In this document: positions 48,000 through 55,642 of the stretch, piece after piece
Layout of the letters: the number at the start of each line of letters is the position of its first letter
How positions within the stretch are numbered: position 1 is the stretch's first letter
Assembly (NCBI GenBank): GCA_965222345.1
Contig: CBDCTS010000004.1
Location: 496,001-560,000 of the forward strand
Length of the DNA: 64,000 nucleotides
Direction of reading: 5' to 3'
DNA from: JADFGZ01 sp965222345
GTDB lineage: Bacteria > Acidobacteriota > Terriglobia > 2-12-FULL-54-10
The notes under the pieces: model-generated
Told to the model about the DNA's origin: nothing
Seen by the model: only the letters and a program-made list of their open reading frames with translations
The model's database searches: none
Made by a program: the position numbers and the translations under genes

Positions 48000-48758
48000 C
48001 TACCAATGAAGGTCCGCAGGAGACAGCTTCTGGGAGTTCCGCCGCTCCGAGGCGATCTTCCCGTCGGCGAGCAAGATCACCCGGTCGGCCATCTCCGCGA
48101 TGGATGAGTTATGGGTAATTACGGCGGTGGTCGTCCCGAGCTCCCGGTTTACGCGCTCGATAGCCTCCAGGACCACAACGCCTGTCGTGATGTCCAGAGC
48201 ACCCGTGGGCTCGTCACAGAGAAGAACGTCGGGGCGCTTGGCGATAGCCCGGGCGATGGAGACTCGCTGCTGCTCCCCCCCGGAGAGCTGGGAAGGAAAG
48301 TGGTCCATGCGCTCCCCGAGACCAACCAGTTGGAGGGCCTCTTGGGGCGACAACGGATTGGGGGCGATCTCGGTCACCAGGGCGATATTCTCCCGGGCGG
48401 TGAGGCTGGGAATCAGATTATAGAACTGGAAGACGAAGCCAACATGAAGCCGGCGGTACCGGGTGAGTTGCTGATCGTCGGCCGCGGTGAGCTCGCGTCC
48501 CCGGTAAAAGACCGTTCCGGCGGAGGGCACATCGAGCCCGCCGAGGATGTTGAGTAACGTCGACTTGCCGCTGCCGGACGGCCCCAGGAGGGTGACGAGC
48601 TCTGATTGGTAAAGCTCGAGTTGTATCCCCCGCAAGGCGTGCACCTCCAGCTCACCCGTGCGGTATATCTTGGTCAATCCGTTGACTTGGAAGACTGGCG
48701 ACGGACCGCGCGGCGGCTCCGTGCCGAAGGTTGCGGCGGGTTGGGCATCTGTGCTCAT
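48000..48758 (-). CDS. ABC transporter ATP-binding protein (MacB-type ATPase)
   Basis: The 252-residue ATPase has GPSGSGKST (Walker A), LSGGEQQRVSIARA (signature) and DVLLCDEPTGALD (Walker B with the catalytic Glu). It is the first gene of the three-gene exporter operon, six bases before the permease gene. A promoter sits upstream. Confidence 0.93.
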   Translation of the reverse strand: MSTDAQPAATFGTEPPRGPSPVFQVNGLTKIYRTGELEVHALRGIQLELYQSELVTLLGPSGSGKSTLLNILGGLDVPSAGTVFYRGRELTAADDQQLTRYRRLHVGFVFQFYNLIPSLTARENIALVTEIAPNPLSPQEALQLVGLGERMDHFPSQLSGGEQQRVSIARAIAKRPDVLLCDEPTGALDITTGVVVLEAIERVNRELGTTTAVITHNSSIAEMADRVILLADGKIASERRNSQKLSPADLHW

Positions 48759-48834
48759 GGCTCTCTACGACGCTGGGCGCATCCGGTCTGCTTTAAATCT
48801 GTCTTGTCCACTGATAATCCACGAGCCAAGAGCA

Positions 48835-48863
48835 AAAATAGCGCACGGGAGGGAGCACGTCAA
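48835..48863 (-). promoter_or_regulatory. Promoter of the ABC exporter operon
   Basis: TTGACG (48858-48863), a 17-base spacer and TATTTT (48835-48840) on the minus strand predict a start near 48828, about 70 bases before the ATPase gene. Confidence 0.6.
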
Positions 48864-48904
48864 CCGCCAGCCTTTCCTCCCGGCTATGCCTGCCGCAGGT
48901 TCGT

Positions 48905-49543
48905 TTACAGAGATTGTAAAAAGGGGTTCTGGTCCCGCTCGCGGCCAATCGTGGTCAGGGAGCCGTGGCCGGGGACCACGACCGTGGCATCGTCCAAAGC
49001 CAGCAGCTTCTCGGCCAGCGACTGCATGATCTGGCTGAAATTCCCGCCCGGCAGATCGGTCCGTCCGATGCTGTCGCGGAACAGCGTGTCCCCCGCCAGG
49101 AGCTTGGTCTGCGCGCCGTCCGGGATAAGCAGGCTGACACTGCCCTGCGTATGGCCCGGCGTGTGCAGCACCGTGGCCCGGATGTCTCCGCAGCGAATTT
49201 CATCCCCGTCCCGGAGCATCACGTCAATCGGGGTGGTCTCCGGCGTAGGGACTCCAATCATCATGGCCTGCTGATCGAGGTGGCGATACAGCACCAGGTC
49301 CTGCTCGTTCATATACACCGGAGCGCCGGTCGCTTCCTTCAATTTCTTGGCGCCGCCGATGTGGTCGATGTGCGCATGAGTGACCACCACGTACTGGAGC
49401 CGCAGCTTGTGCCGTTGAAGAATCGCCAGTATCTTATCGATCTCGTCTCCTGGATCGACGACGATTGCTTCCCCGCTGTTCTCATCGCCCAGGATGGAGC
49501 AGTTGCACTGCAACCATCCTACGGGCAAAATTTCGTGAATCAT
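48905..49543 (-). CDS. Metallo-beta-lactamase-fold hydrolase (glyoxalase II-like)
   Basis: The 212-residue protein has the H-x-H-x-D-H zinc motif in THAHIDHIGG, a further His in LHTPGHTQGS, Asp in AGDTLFRDSIGRTDLPGG and a final His in VVPGHG. This is the glyoxalase II/YcbL-like arrangement, so a thioester such as S-lactoylglutathione-type substrate is a fair guess. The ATG at 49543 lies 48 bases after the M28 peptidase gene's stop on the same strand. Confidence 0.88.
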   Translation of the reverse strand: MIHEILPVGWLQCNCSILGDENSGEAIVVDPGDEIDKILAILQRHKLRLQYVVVTHAHIDHIGGAKKLKEATGAPVYMNEQDLVLYRHLDQQAMMIGVPTPETTPIDVMLRDGDEIRCGDIRATVLHTPGHTQGSVSLLIPDGAQTKLLAGDTLFRDSIGRTDLPGGNFSQIMQSLAEKLLALDDATVVVPGHGSLTTIGRERDQNPFLQSL

Positions 49544-49590
49544 CTGATGCTTTGTCCGATCTATCGAAACCGCTCAATTTTTCTGCGGCC

Positions 49591-51267
49591 CTAATTCGTT
49601 GTTGGCGCCTTCGGCTGAGGTTTCGGCAGCGGCTTGCGGGGGAGCAACTCGGCCCGGTTGGCGGTGTGGTAGACAAAAGAAGCGACGATGGCCGAGGCCT
49701 GCATCAGGTCGCCGGGCTGGATGCGGTCATAGACATCCATATTCGAGTGGTGCGTCCGTGAGGAGTACTCGACCGGGTCCTGAATAAACTGGAAGCCGGG
49801 GATGCCGACCGCGTCGAACGGGAGGTGGTCGGTGCCCCCCGTGTTTCGAATCGTCAGAGTTGTCGCGCCGAGGTCTCTGAACTGCGCCAGCCAGGACTGG
49901 AAGATGGGCCGCACCATGTCGTTTCCCTGGAGGTAGACGCCGCGAATTTTTCCGGTCCCGTTGTCGAAGTTGTAATAGGCGGAGACCTTGCCGTGCTCCG
50001 GTTTCAGCACCATCGTTTCCCGATCGCTGAAGTGCTGCTTCACGTAGGCGCGGGAGCCGAGCAGGCCCTGCTCTTCCCCGCCCCACAGCACCATCCGGAC
50101 CGTGCGGTCCATCTTCAAGTCGAGGGTTTTCAGTATTCGCATGGCCTCCATCATCACGGCGCAGCCGGCGGCGTTGTCCGTGGCGCCGGTGCCCGGAGCC
50201 CAGGAGTCCAGGTGCGCCCCGATGATCACCAACTCGTCGCTCTTGCTCACGCCGGGAATCTCCGCAACGACGTTGATCGAATCGAGCGTCTCATCATGGA
50301 GTTGAGCCTTGACCTCCACCTCAATGCGTGGCGGGACATTTTTTTCAATGAGCCGTGCGATGCGGTTGTAGTGCTCCGGAGTCAGGGCAATCGAAGGCGG
50401 CGGGTTTGGCACACCGGTTTTGTAAGAACCCACCCACGGAGGGAAAATTGTGCCGCCGTCTCCGCGCCGGGCCGGGTGAATCACCAGACTGACTCCCTCG
50501 GCGACTAGAAAACGGTTCAGCCGGTGTGTAAGCTCTTCGCGCTGACTGCGGATTTTTTCCAGCACAAACCGGGGGGCATAGGCGTAAAAGCGGCGGCGTT
50601 CATCCGGGTCGGTCGGAACCACCGGGTTCTCCAGGTCAATCGCAATGGGCTCAAGCGGCTCGGGAGCCTCGGCACGGTTGGCCAGGTCCTGCGATGTGAG
50701 TCTCCGCTCGGCTGCCACCTGCTGGGTCTCCAAGCGCGGCGGCTTGCGAATCAAAATAATCTGATCCCGGAGCTTGCCCTTGTACGTCGCAAAGTAGGTC
50801 TCCAACGTTGTCTTGTAGCGTTCCAGATCGCTCTCGCTTCGCAGGGGCGCCAGCATCGGGGTCCCGGAAACTACACCATCGGTTCCCGGCGCCCAGTTCA
50901 GCGGCACGCCAACCAGTGGCGCGTACTGGGGCTCGACCAGATGCGCCGAGAAATGGCTGGCTGACCAGCCGCGCCCGTAAGGACCCCACTTTTCCTGTTC
51001 GGCTGCTTCCAACCCCCACTGATTTGACTGTTCAACGATCCAGTCGGCGGCAGCCTGGAAGCCAGGAGAGTTGGTCAGGCGCGGCCCATGAACGTCGGTC
51101 AGATAGAAAAGATGATTCATGACCTGGGATTTCTGGAAAGCCTCCTGCCGGATGCGGTGAACCGCCAGCAGGTCGGGCTTGTCTTGAGCCGGAAGCATCG
51201 GGACGCTGAGCGCCAAGAGGACAAGAAGTATTTGGACAACCTGCGGAAATCTCATACAAACCCCCAT
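49591..51267 (-). CDS. Secreted M28 family zinc aminopeptidase
   Basis: The 558-residue protein has a signal peptide (FPQVVQILLVLLALSVPMLPAQ) and an M28 catalytic domain: HLDSWAPGTGATDNAAG (zinc His and bridging Asp), GGEEQGLLGS (catalytic Glu and zinc Glu) and GTDHLPFDAVGIPGF (last ligands). A protease-associated-like insert precedes it. It likely digests peptides outside the inner membrane. The start may be the ATG at 51267 or at 51255; the latter sits behind GGGGG and gives a cleaner signal peptide. Confidence 0.9.
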   Translation of the reverse strand: MGVCMRFPQVVQILLVLLALSVPMLPAQDKPDLLAVHRIRQEAFQKSQVMNHLFYLTDVHGPRLTNSPGFQAAADWIVEQSNQWGLEAAEQEKWGPYGRGWSASHFSAHLVEPQYAPLVGVPLNWAPGTDGVVSGTPMLAPLRSESDLERYKTTLETYFATYKGKLRDQIILIRKPPRLETQQVAAERRLTSQDLANRAEAPEPLEPIAIDLENPVVPTDPDERRRFYAYAPRFVLEKIRSQREELTHRLNRFLVAEGVSLVIHPARRGDGGTIFPPWVGSYKTGVPNPPPSIALTPEHYNRIARLIEKNVPPRIEVEVKAQLHDETLDSINVVAEIPGVSKSDELVIIGAHLDSWAPGTGATDNAAGCAVMMEAMRILKTLDLKMDRTVRMVLWGGEEQGLLGSRAYVKQHFSDRETMVLKPEHGKVSAYYNFDNGTGKIRGVYLQGNDMVRPIFQSWLAQFRDLGATTLTIRNTGGTDHLPFDAVGIPGFQFIQDPVEYSSRTHHSNMDVYDRIQPGDLMQASAIVASFVYHTANRAELLPRKPLPKPQPKAPTTN

Positions 51268-51396
51268 CGTGAAAGAAAGGAAAGTGCAAAAGGCGCAACG
51301 CCGCCTGCCCCTGGCAAAGGCTGTATCCCTTACAAAAGTAAGGAATCAGACGCTGCATTCCATTAAGAAGTTTGCCCGGCAACCTCTGTGACTGCA

Positions 51397-51412
51397 AGCA
51401 TTAAATAATGCT
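51397..51412. repeat. Inverted repeat in the peptidase-ygfZ intergenic region
   Basis: AGCATT and AATGCT are perfect complements around AAAT. A short AT-rich stem with no T-run; could be an operator. Confidence 0.45.
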
Positions 51413-51437
51413 CCGCATTCGGTTGCGAAGCGGCCAA

Positions 51438-51463
51438 TTTACATTCCAGCGGTTTACATTCCA
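51438..51463. repeat. Two direct 11-bp repeats, 15-base period
   Basis: TTTACATTCCA occurs at 51438-51448 and 51453-51463. The flanks also repeat as CGGCCAAT at 51431-51438 and 51469-51476. Such spaced repeats are a usual form of a regulator binding array; here they lie between divergent promoters and near parS. Confidence 0.55.
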
Positions 51464-51495
51464 ATGTCCGGCCAATAGAATTGTGACTGGAAAAC

Positions 51496-51511
51496 TGTTT
51501 CACGTGAAACT
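51496..51511. other. parS-like ParB-binding site
   Basis: TGTTTCACGTGAAACT matches the bacterial parS consensus TGTTTCACGTGAAACA at 15 of 16 positions and contains a 14-bp perfect palindrome (51497-51510). It lies 19 bases before the ygfZ-like start, in the divergent region. parS sites bind ParB/Spo0J and cluster near the replication origin. Confidence 0.8.
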
Positions 51512-51529
51512 TCCAAGGAAACCGAAACC

Positions 51530-52639
51530 ATGCTGCGAAGCCCTCTGTTTGACCAGTTGCAAGCCTCAAACGCTCAGTTTATGTCCCACCAGGGCTGGGA
51601 GACCCCTGCTTGTTTTGGTTCCGCCGACTCCGTGGAGTCCGAGTACATGGCTCTAAAGGAAGGAGCCGGGTTGCTGGACCTCTCCTCCCGGGGCCTGATC
51701 CAGGCCAGCGGGAAGGATGCCCCCCGTTTTCTGCACGGCATGCTCAGCAACGAAGTCAAAGGAATCGAAACCGGCCGGGGCAATTTCGCTTTCCTGCTGG
51801 ACGTCAAGGGCCATATTTTGGCCGACCTGCGAATTTTCCGGACCGGCGATGCCAGTTTTCTGCTGGACTGCGACCCTCACCTGACCGAATCAATCCTGAA
51901 AACTCTCAGCCGTTACATCATCGCCGACGTCGTGAAGCTTGAGGACCAGAGCGCACAGACCGCCTGTCTGGGACTGGAAGGGCCCTGCGCCCGGGAGGCG
52001 CTTCGCGAAGCCATCGGCTTTGATCCGCCGCACATGCGCGTGCTCGAGCATCTGTACGTGGAGGACCTCTCGGTGCGCCTAATCCATGCATCGCTCGCAG
52101 GCGAGGAGGGCTATTGGATCGTGGGGCCGCCGGACCGGATCACCTGGTTCTGGCTAAAGGCTCTGGAGTTGGACCCTGCCCTGGGCGTGAAACCGGTCGG
52201 ATGGGAGGCTCTGGAAACCCGTCGCATCGAAGCAGGCATCCCGCGTTACGGAGCCGACATCACCGAAAAAACTCTACCCCAGGAAACCGGGCAAATGCAG
52301 GCGCTCAGTTTCACAAAGGGATGCTACATCGGGCAGGAGGTGGTGGAGCGTATCCGTTCTCGCGGCCATGTAAACCGCATGCTGGTGGGATTGCTGCTGG
52401 AAGGGAAACAGAAACCACCGCCGGAAACGGCGATCTTATTCGGTGACAAGCCGGTTGGAACCGTCACCAGCTCGGTTTACTCCATCGGCCTGCGCCGAAG
52501 CGTCGCTCTGGGGTATCTGCGGCGGGAACATGCAGAAGCCGGAAAACGAGTGGCGGCGGGAACGCTTCCGGCCGAAGTGGCATCCCTCCCCTTTCCTACT
52601 CTCTCGCAGGGGTCTAACCCAGATTTGCCGGCTGAATGA
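51530..52639 (+). CDS. ygfZ: YgfZ/GcvT-like folate-binding protein
   Basis: The 369-residue protein has the GcvT-type fold and the invariant YgfZ motif KGCYIGQEVVERI (about 262-274), plus RGLIQASGKDAPRFLHGMLSNEVK near the N-terminus. YgfZ proteins use tetrahydrofolate to support iron-sulfur cluster assembly or repair. It is not a glycine-cleavage T-protein since the KGCYxGQE cysteine marks the YgfZ branch. It is divergent from the M28 gene, with parS between. Confidence 0.9.
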   Translation: MLRSPLFDQLQASNAQFMSHQGWETPACFGSADSVESEYMALKEGAGLLDLSSRGLIQASGKDAPRFLHGMLSNEVKGIETGRGNFAFLLDVKGHILADLRIFRTGDASFLLDCDPHLTESILKTLSRYIIADVVKLEDQSAQTACLGLEGPCAREALREAIGFDPPHMRVLEHLYVEDLSVRLIHASLAGEEGYWIVGPPDRITWFWLKALELDPALGVKPVGWEALETRRIEAGIPRYGADITEKTLPQETGQMQALSFTKGCYIGQEVVERIRSRGHVNRMLVGLLLEGKQKPPPETAILFGDKPVGTVTSSVYSIGLRRSVALGYLRREHAEAGKRVAAGTLPAEVASLPFPTLSQGSNPDLPAE

Positions 52640-52660
52640 ACCGATGACTGTGCTGGCGGG

Positions 52661-52689
52661 TTGACAGAGGCTGGGGGGTTCCATATCCT
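52661..52689 (+). promoter_or_regulatory. Promoter of the VOC gene
   Basis: TTGACA (52661-52666), a 17-base spacer and TATCCT (52684-52689) predict a start near 52696, about 100 bases before the gene. Confidence 0.65.
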
Positions 52690-52798
52690 CACATTGCCGA
52701 TGAGCCGGAGGGCAAGGCATCCAGTCCGCCCGGCGGCTTGCGGTTCGTAGTGGCCAAGATACCTCCAGCCACGAAATTTCAAAAACGAGGTGAATCCG

Positions 52799-53221
52799 AT
52801 GTTGGTTCGCGTACTACTTTTGGCAGGATTGTTGATTCCTCTGTTTGCAACCACTTCCAGAGCCCAGGCGGGCTCGGCTCAATTGAAAGTCCGGCACATT
52901 CACGTCTGGGTGAAAGACGTCGACAGCACCAAGGCATTCTACGGCGACAAGCTGGGTCTCCAGGTCACCTCCGAAAGAGCCGGAGAGGTCGTTGAGTTCG
53001 AGGGAGGCAACCTGTGGTTTGGGAAGGCCCGATTCTCCGACCCGATTCAGACCAACGGGATCACCATCGGGATTCATGCTGATTCGGTGGAGGCCGCATA
53101 CGGCGCATTGCAGCAGCAGGGCATCGACATTGCCCATCCCCCCGAACAGCATGGCGAGCGATGGGCCATCTCCTTTCAAGACCCAGACGGATACATGGTG
53201 GTGGTCGAGGGAGGAAAGTAA
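52799..53221 (+). CDS. Exported VOC/glyoxalase-fold protein
   Basis: From the ATG at 52799 (GAGGTG nine bases upstream) it is 140 residues: a signal peptide (LVRVLLLAGLLIPLFATTSRAQA) and one glyoxalase/bleomycin-resistance domain (KVRHIHVWVKDVDSTKAFYG ... ISFQDPDGYMVVVEGG). The His and Glu of the usual metal site are present (HIHVW; VVVEGG). VOC proteins act on small molecules; export to the periplasm is less common for the family. A longer frame from the GTG at 52790 is possible. Confidence 0.83.
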   Translation: MLVRVLLLAGLLIPLFATTSRAQAGSAQLKVRHIHVWVKDVDSTKAFYGDKLGLQVTSERAGEVVEFEGGNLWFGKARFSDPIQTNGITIGIHADSVEAAYGALQQQGIDIAHPPEQHGERWAISFQDPDGYMVVVEGGK

Positions 53222-53236
53222 GGGCTGTTCCCTTCC

Positions 53237-54367
53237 CTATCTGCCGACCGGACAGCACTCTCCCGGAGGAATGGGGCTGCCGTGCGGGCAGTGGGCGGGA
53301 TGATGCAGGAAGGTGCAGATGCGCTCGGTGACCTCCGGGCTCAGGATATGCTCGAATGTGCAGGCGTTTGATTCCAATTGCTGGTCGTCCTGCATGTCGA
53401 ACGTATCGCTGAAGAGCCGCTCGGCGAGCCGGTGACGCCGGATGATGCGAGCGGCGCGCTCCCGGCCCTGCTCGGTCATCTCCAAGGCGGGCCCGCCGGA
53501 CTTCAACAGCCCGATCTCTTTCATTACGGGCAGAACCTTCCAATTGCCTCCGCCGTTAAACTGGAGCAATTCGGGGCGCGGCTCCAGCTTGTCCTCCTCC
53601 ATGACCCAGACCTGTTCGAGCACCTCATCGAAGCCGGTCTCCTCCTCAAAGGAAAACGTGGTGGTCGTCGAGATGCGGCCATGTTCCAACTCGATACGGC
53701 GGTCTGCCATGGCGCCGATCACGGGATCATGCGTGACCATGATAATGCTGTGCCCCTCCGCATGCAGCTCCCGCAGCAGCCCCATGATGATCTCCTCGTT
53801 TTCCGCATCCAGGTTCCCGGTCGGCTCATCGGCCAGCAGAAGGACCGGCTGGTTGACCAGCGCCCGCGCGACGGACACCCGTTGCTGTTCCCCGCCGGAA
53901 AGCTGCGAAGGAAGGTGATGTGCGCGGTGCGACAGGCCCACGCGGTCAAGCACCTGCAGGGCCTCCTGCTTGTCAGTCATGCTGTGGAAATACTGCGCCA
54001 TGAGGACATTCTCAAGCGCCGTCAGATAGGGGATCAGATGAAACTGCTGGAAGACGAACCCCACTTTTTCCGCCCGAAAGTTCGCCAAGTCCCGTTTGCT
54101 GAACCGGCTGACGTCTTCCCCTTCAATGATAACCCGGCCTGCAGTCGGGGAGTCGAGACACCCGATCATATTCAGCAACGTCGTCTTGCCTGAACCTGAC
54201 GGCCCCATCACAGCGATCCATTCGCCTCGATCGACCGTAAAGCTGACGTTCTCCAGAGCCGTCACAGCCGCGCCGTACTCTTTGCGCAGTTTGACCAGCT
54301 CAATCAGCGGAGAACCCGCTTTCTCGCCCGCGCTCGATTGATTGCTGTCCTGTGTCATCCCAATCAT
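53237..54367 (-). CDS. ABC transporter ATPase fused to a DtxR/MntR-type metal-sensor module
   Basis: The 376-residue protein joins two families. Residues 20-235 are an ABC ATPase of the FtsX-partner group: Walker A GPSGSGKT (55-62), signature LSGGE (156-160), Walker B LLLADE (176-181), H-loop His213. Residues 243-376 align with a whole DtxR protein: a winged-helix segment (246-300, KVLPVMKEIGLL, then EMTEQGRERA) and the dimerisation/metal domain RRHRLAERLF ... NACTFEHILSPEV ... CPHGSPIP. The DtxR/MntR metal ligands are kept: His312, Glu316, Cys336, Glu339, His340 (Glu332 at the MntR-type position). Last gene of the FTR1 operon. So the ATPase may be gated by, or may itself sense, Fe/Mn. The start could be the ATG three codons on. 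Confidence 0.87.
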   Translation of the reverse strand: MIGMTQDSNQSSAGEKAGSPLIELVKLRKEYGAAVTALENVSFTVDRGEWIAVMGPSGSGKTTLLNMIGCLDSPTAGRVIIEGEDVSRFSKRDLANFRAEKVGFVFQQFHLIPYLTALENVLMAQYFHSMTDKQEALQVLDRVGLSHRAHHLPSQLSGGEQQRVSVARALVNQPVLLLADEPTGNLDAENEEIIMGLLRELHAEGHSIIMVTHDPVIGAMADRRIELEHGRISTTTTFSFEEETGFDEVLEQVWVMEEDKLEPRPELLQFNGGGNWKVLPVMKEIGLLKSGGPALEMTEQGRERAARIIRRHRLAERLFSDTFDMQDDQQLESNACTFEHILSPEVTERICTFLHHPAHCPHGSPIPPGECCPVGR

Positions 54368-54436
54368 CCCAATCGACTCTCAAGCTCTCAGCCGGTCAAG
54401 TCCCAGACGCGTAAAATTGTCGGCGACAGCCTGATC

Positions 54437-55642
54437 CTAGACACCTCGCAAAATCACCGCCGGGTCCACCTTGCGGACCAGATGGATGGGAAAGGCGGTT
54501 GCCACCAGCGCCACCACAAGCGTCACCGCAACGACCGCAGGCAGAACCTCCCAGCGCCACTGCAAAACTGATCCAAACATTCGCAGCGCGCCCCATTGTG
54601 CCAGCCCGAAACCGGCCAGATAACCGAGGCCTGCAGCCACCACCGCAAAGGAGGCCGTCTCGGTTACAAACAGCAGCGCGATGATGCGGTCGCTTCCGCC
54701 CAGCGCTTTCATCACGCCGATCACTCGCTGCCGGTCGAGCACCAGCCCGCTCACCGTAGTCATCACGCTGAGGATCACAATGCCGAGCACGATCCCGGTC
54801 AGCCCAAACATCAGCCCTTGGACCTTCATCACCACCAGGGCCTCAGACTCTACAACTTGCCGGAGCGGGCGCACCTCGGCTTGAGGCAACAGGGTCGCCA
54901 GCTCTTGCCGGGCTGTCTCCACTTGGCCAGCCGACCCTCGCGCCCGCAGCTCGATCAGGCTGAGCCGCTCCGGCTGGGCCGTCAGCTCCTGTAAAGCGGA
55001 GAGCGACAGAAAAAGTTGCGAGTCTTCGCTTCCGCCCGTCGATACGATAGCCAGCAACGGCAGCTTCACTGCCCTCTCTCCATAATCCAATTGGACCGTC
55101 TCTCCCGGTCGCAAGCCAAAATGAGCGGCGGCTTTTTCTCCCGCCAGCAGCCACCCGTCTTGCTCCTCCGGCGACTCCTGTAGCATCACATTCCGCGAAG
55201 CCTTCGCGCCGAGAAATGCTTCCAGATTTCCGGGGAGGGCAGGATCGTTCCGGGAGGTGTCCGGCAAAACTTGCCACCAAGGATTCATGGCAGCCAGCCC
55301 GTCTAGCTCCGTGCCGCCGAAAATTACATCTTCGTTGTTCACCTTGCCGGCCGCGTACAGCCAGGAAAGGCGGGAAAGCTCCGTTTGAAGATGATGAGCA
55401 CCAACCTGCATAAAAACGCTCTCCGGCAAGGTCTGCGCGCTTTCGGCGGGAGCCACGACCAGGTTGGCCCCCATGCTGCGGAACTCTCCGGTCATCTTTC
55501 GGGGCAGCTCGAAATACAGGTTCAGAAATGCGCTGGCCAGCGTAGCGCCCACGGTCAAGGACGCCAGGGCGGCAGCGACACGTCCGGGGCGAAACCAGAA
55601 GGCTCGGGAGACAACGCGAAAGAAAATCCCCCAACGGTTCAT
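54437..55642 (-). CDS. FtsX/MacB-type ABC permease of the FTR1 operon (second)
   Basis: The 401-residue permease has an N-terminal helix (ALASLTVGATLASAFLNLYFEL), a ~230-residue periplasmic domain and three C-terminal helices with LDRQRVIGVMKALGGSDRIIALLF, a typical FtsX coupling element. It abuts the first permease gene (ATGA-type junction) and precedes the ATPase gene by 69 bases. Two different permeases side by side suggest a heterodimer, as in Cj1661/Cj1662 of Campylobacter. Confidence 0.87.
   Translation of the reverse strand: MNRWGIFFRVVSRAFWFRPGRVAAALASLTVGATLASAFLNLYFELPRKMTGEFRSMGANLVVAPAESAQTLPESVFMQVGAHHLQTELSRLSWLYAAGKVNNEDVIFGGTELDGLAAMNPWWQVLPDTSRNDPALPGNLEAFLGAKASRNVMLQESPEEQDGWLLAGEKAAAHFGLRPGETVQLDYGERAVKLPLLAIVSTGGSEDSQLFLSLSALQELTAQPERLSLIELRARGSAGQVETARQELATLLPQAEVRPLRQVVESEALVVMKVQGLMFGLTGIVLGIVILSVMTTVSGLVLDRQRVIGVMKALGGSDRIIALLFVTETASFAVVAAGLGYLAGFGLAQWGALRMFGSVLQWRWEVLPAVVAVTLVVALVATAFPIHLVRKVDPAVILRGV

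Noticed and set aside
53061..53543. 160-codon open frame antisense to the VOC gene and overlapping the ATPase-DtxR gene
   Set aside because: It is a shadow frame of two well supported genes; its residues are Arg/Ala/Pro-rich as expected for an out-of-frame reading in GC-rich DNA.
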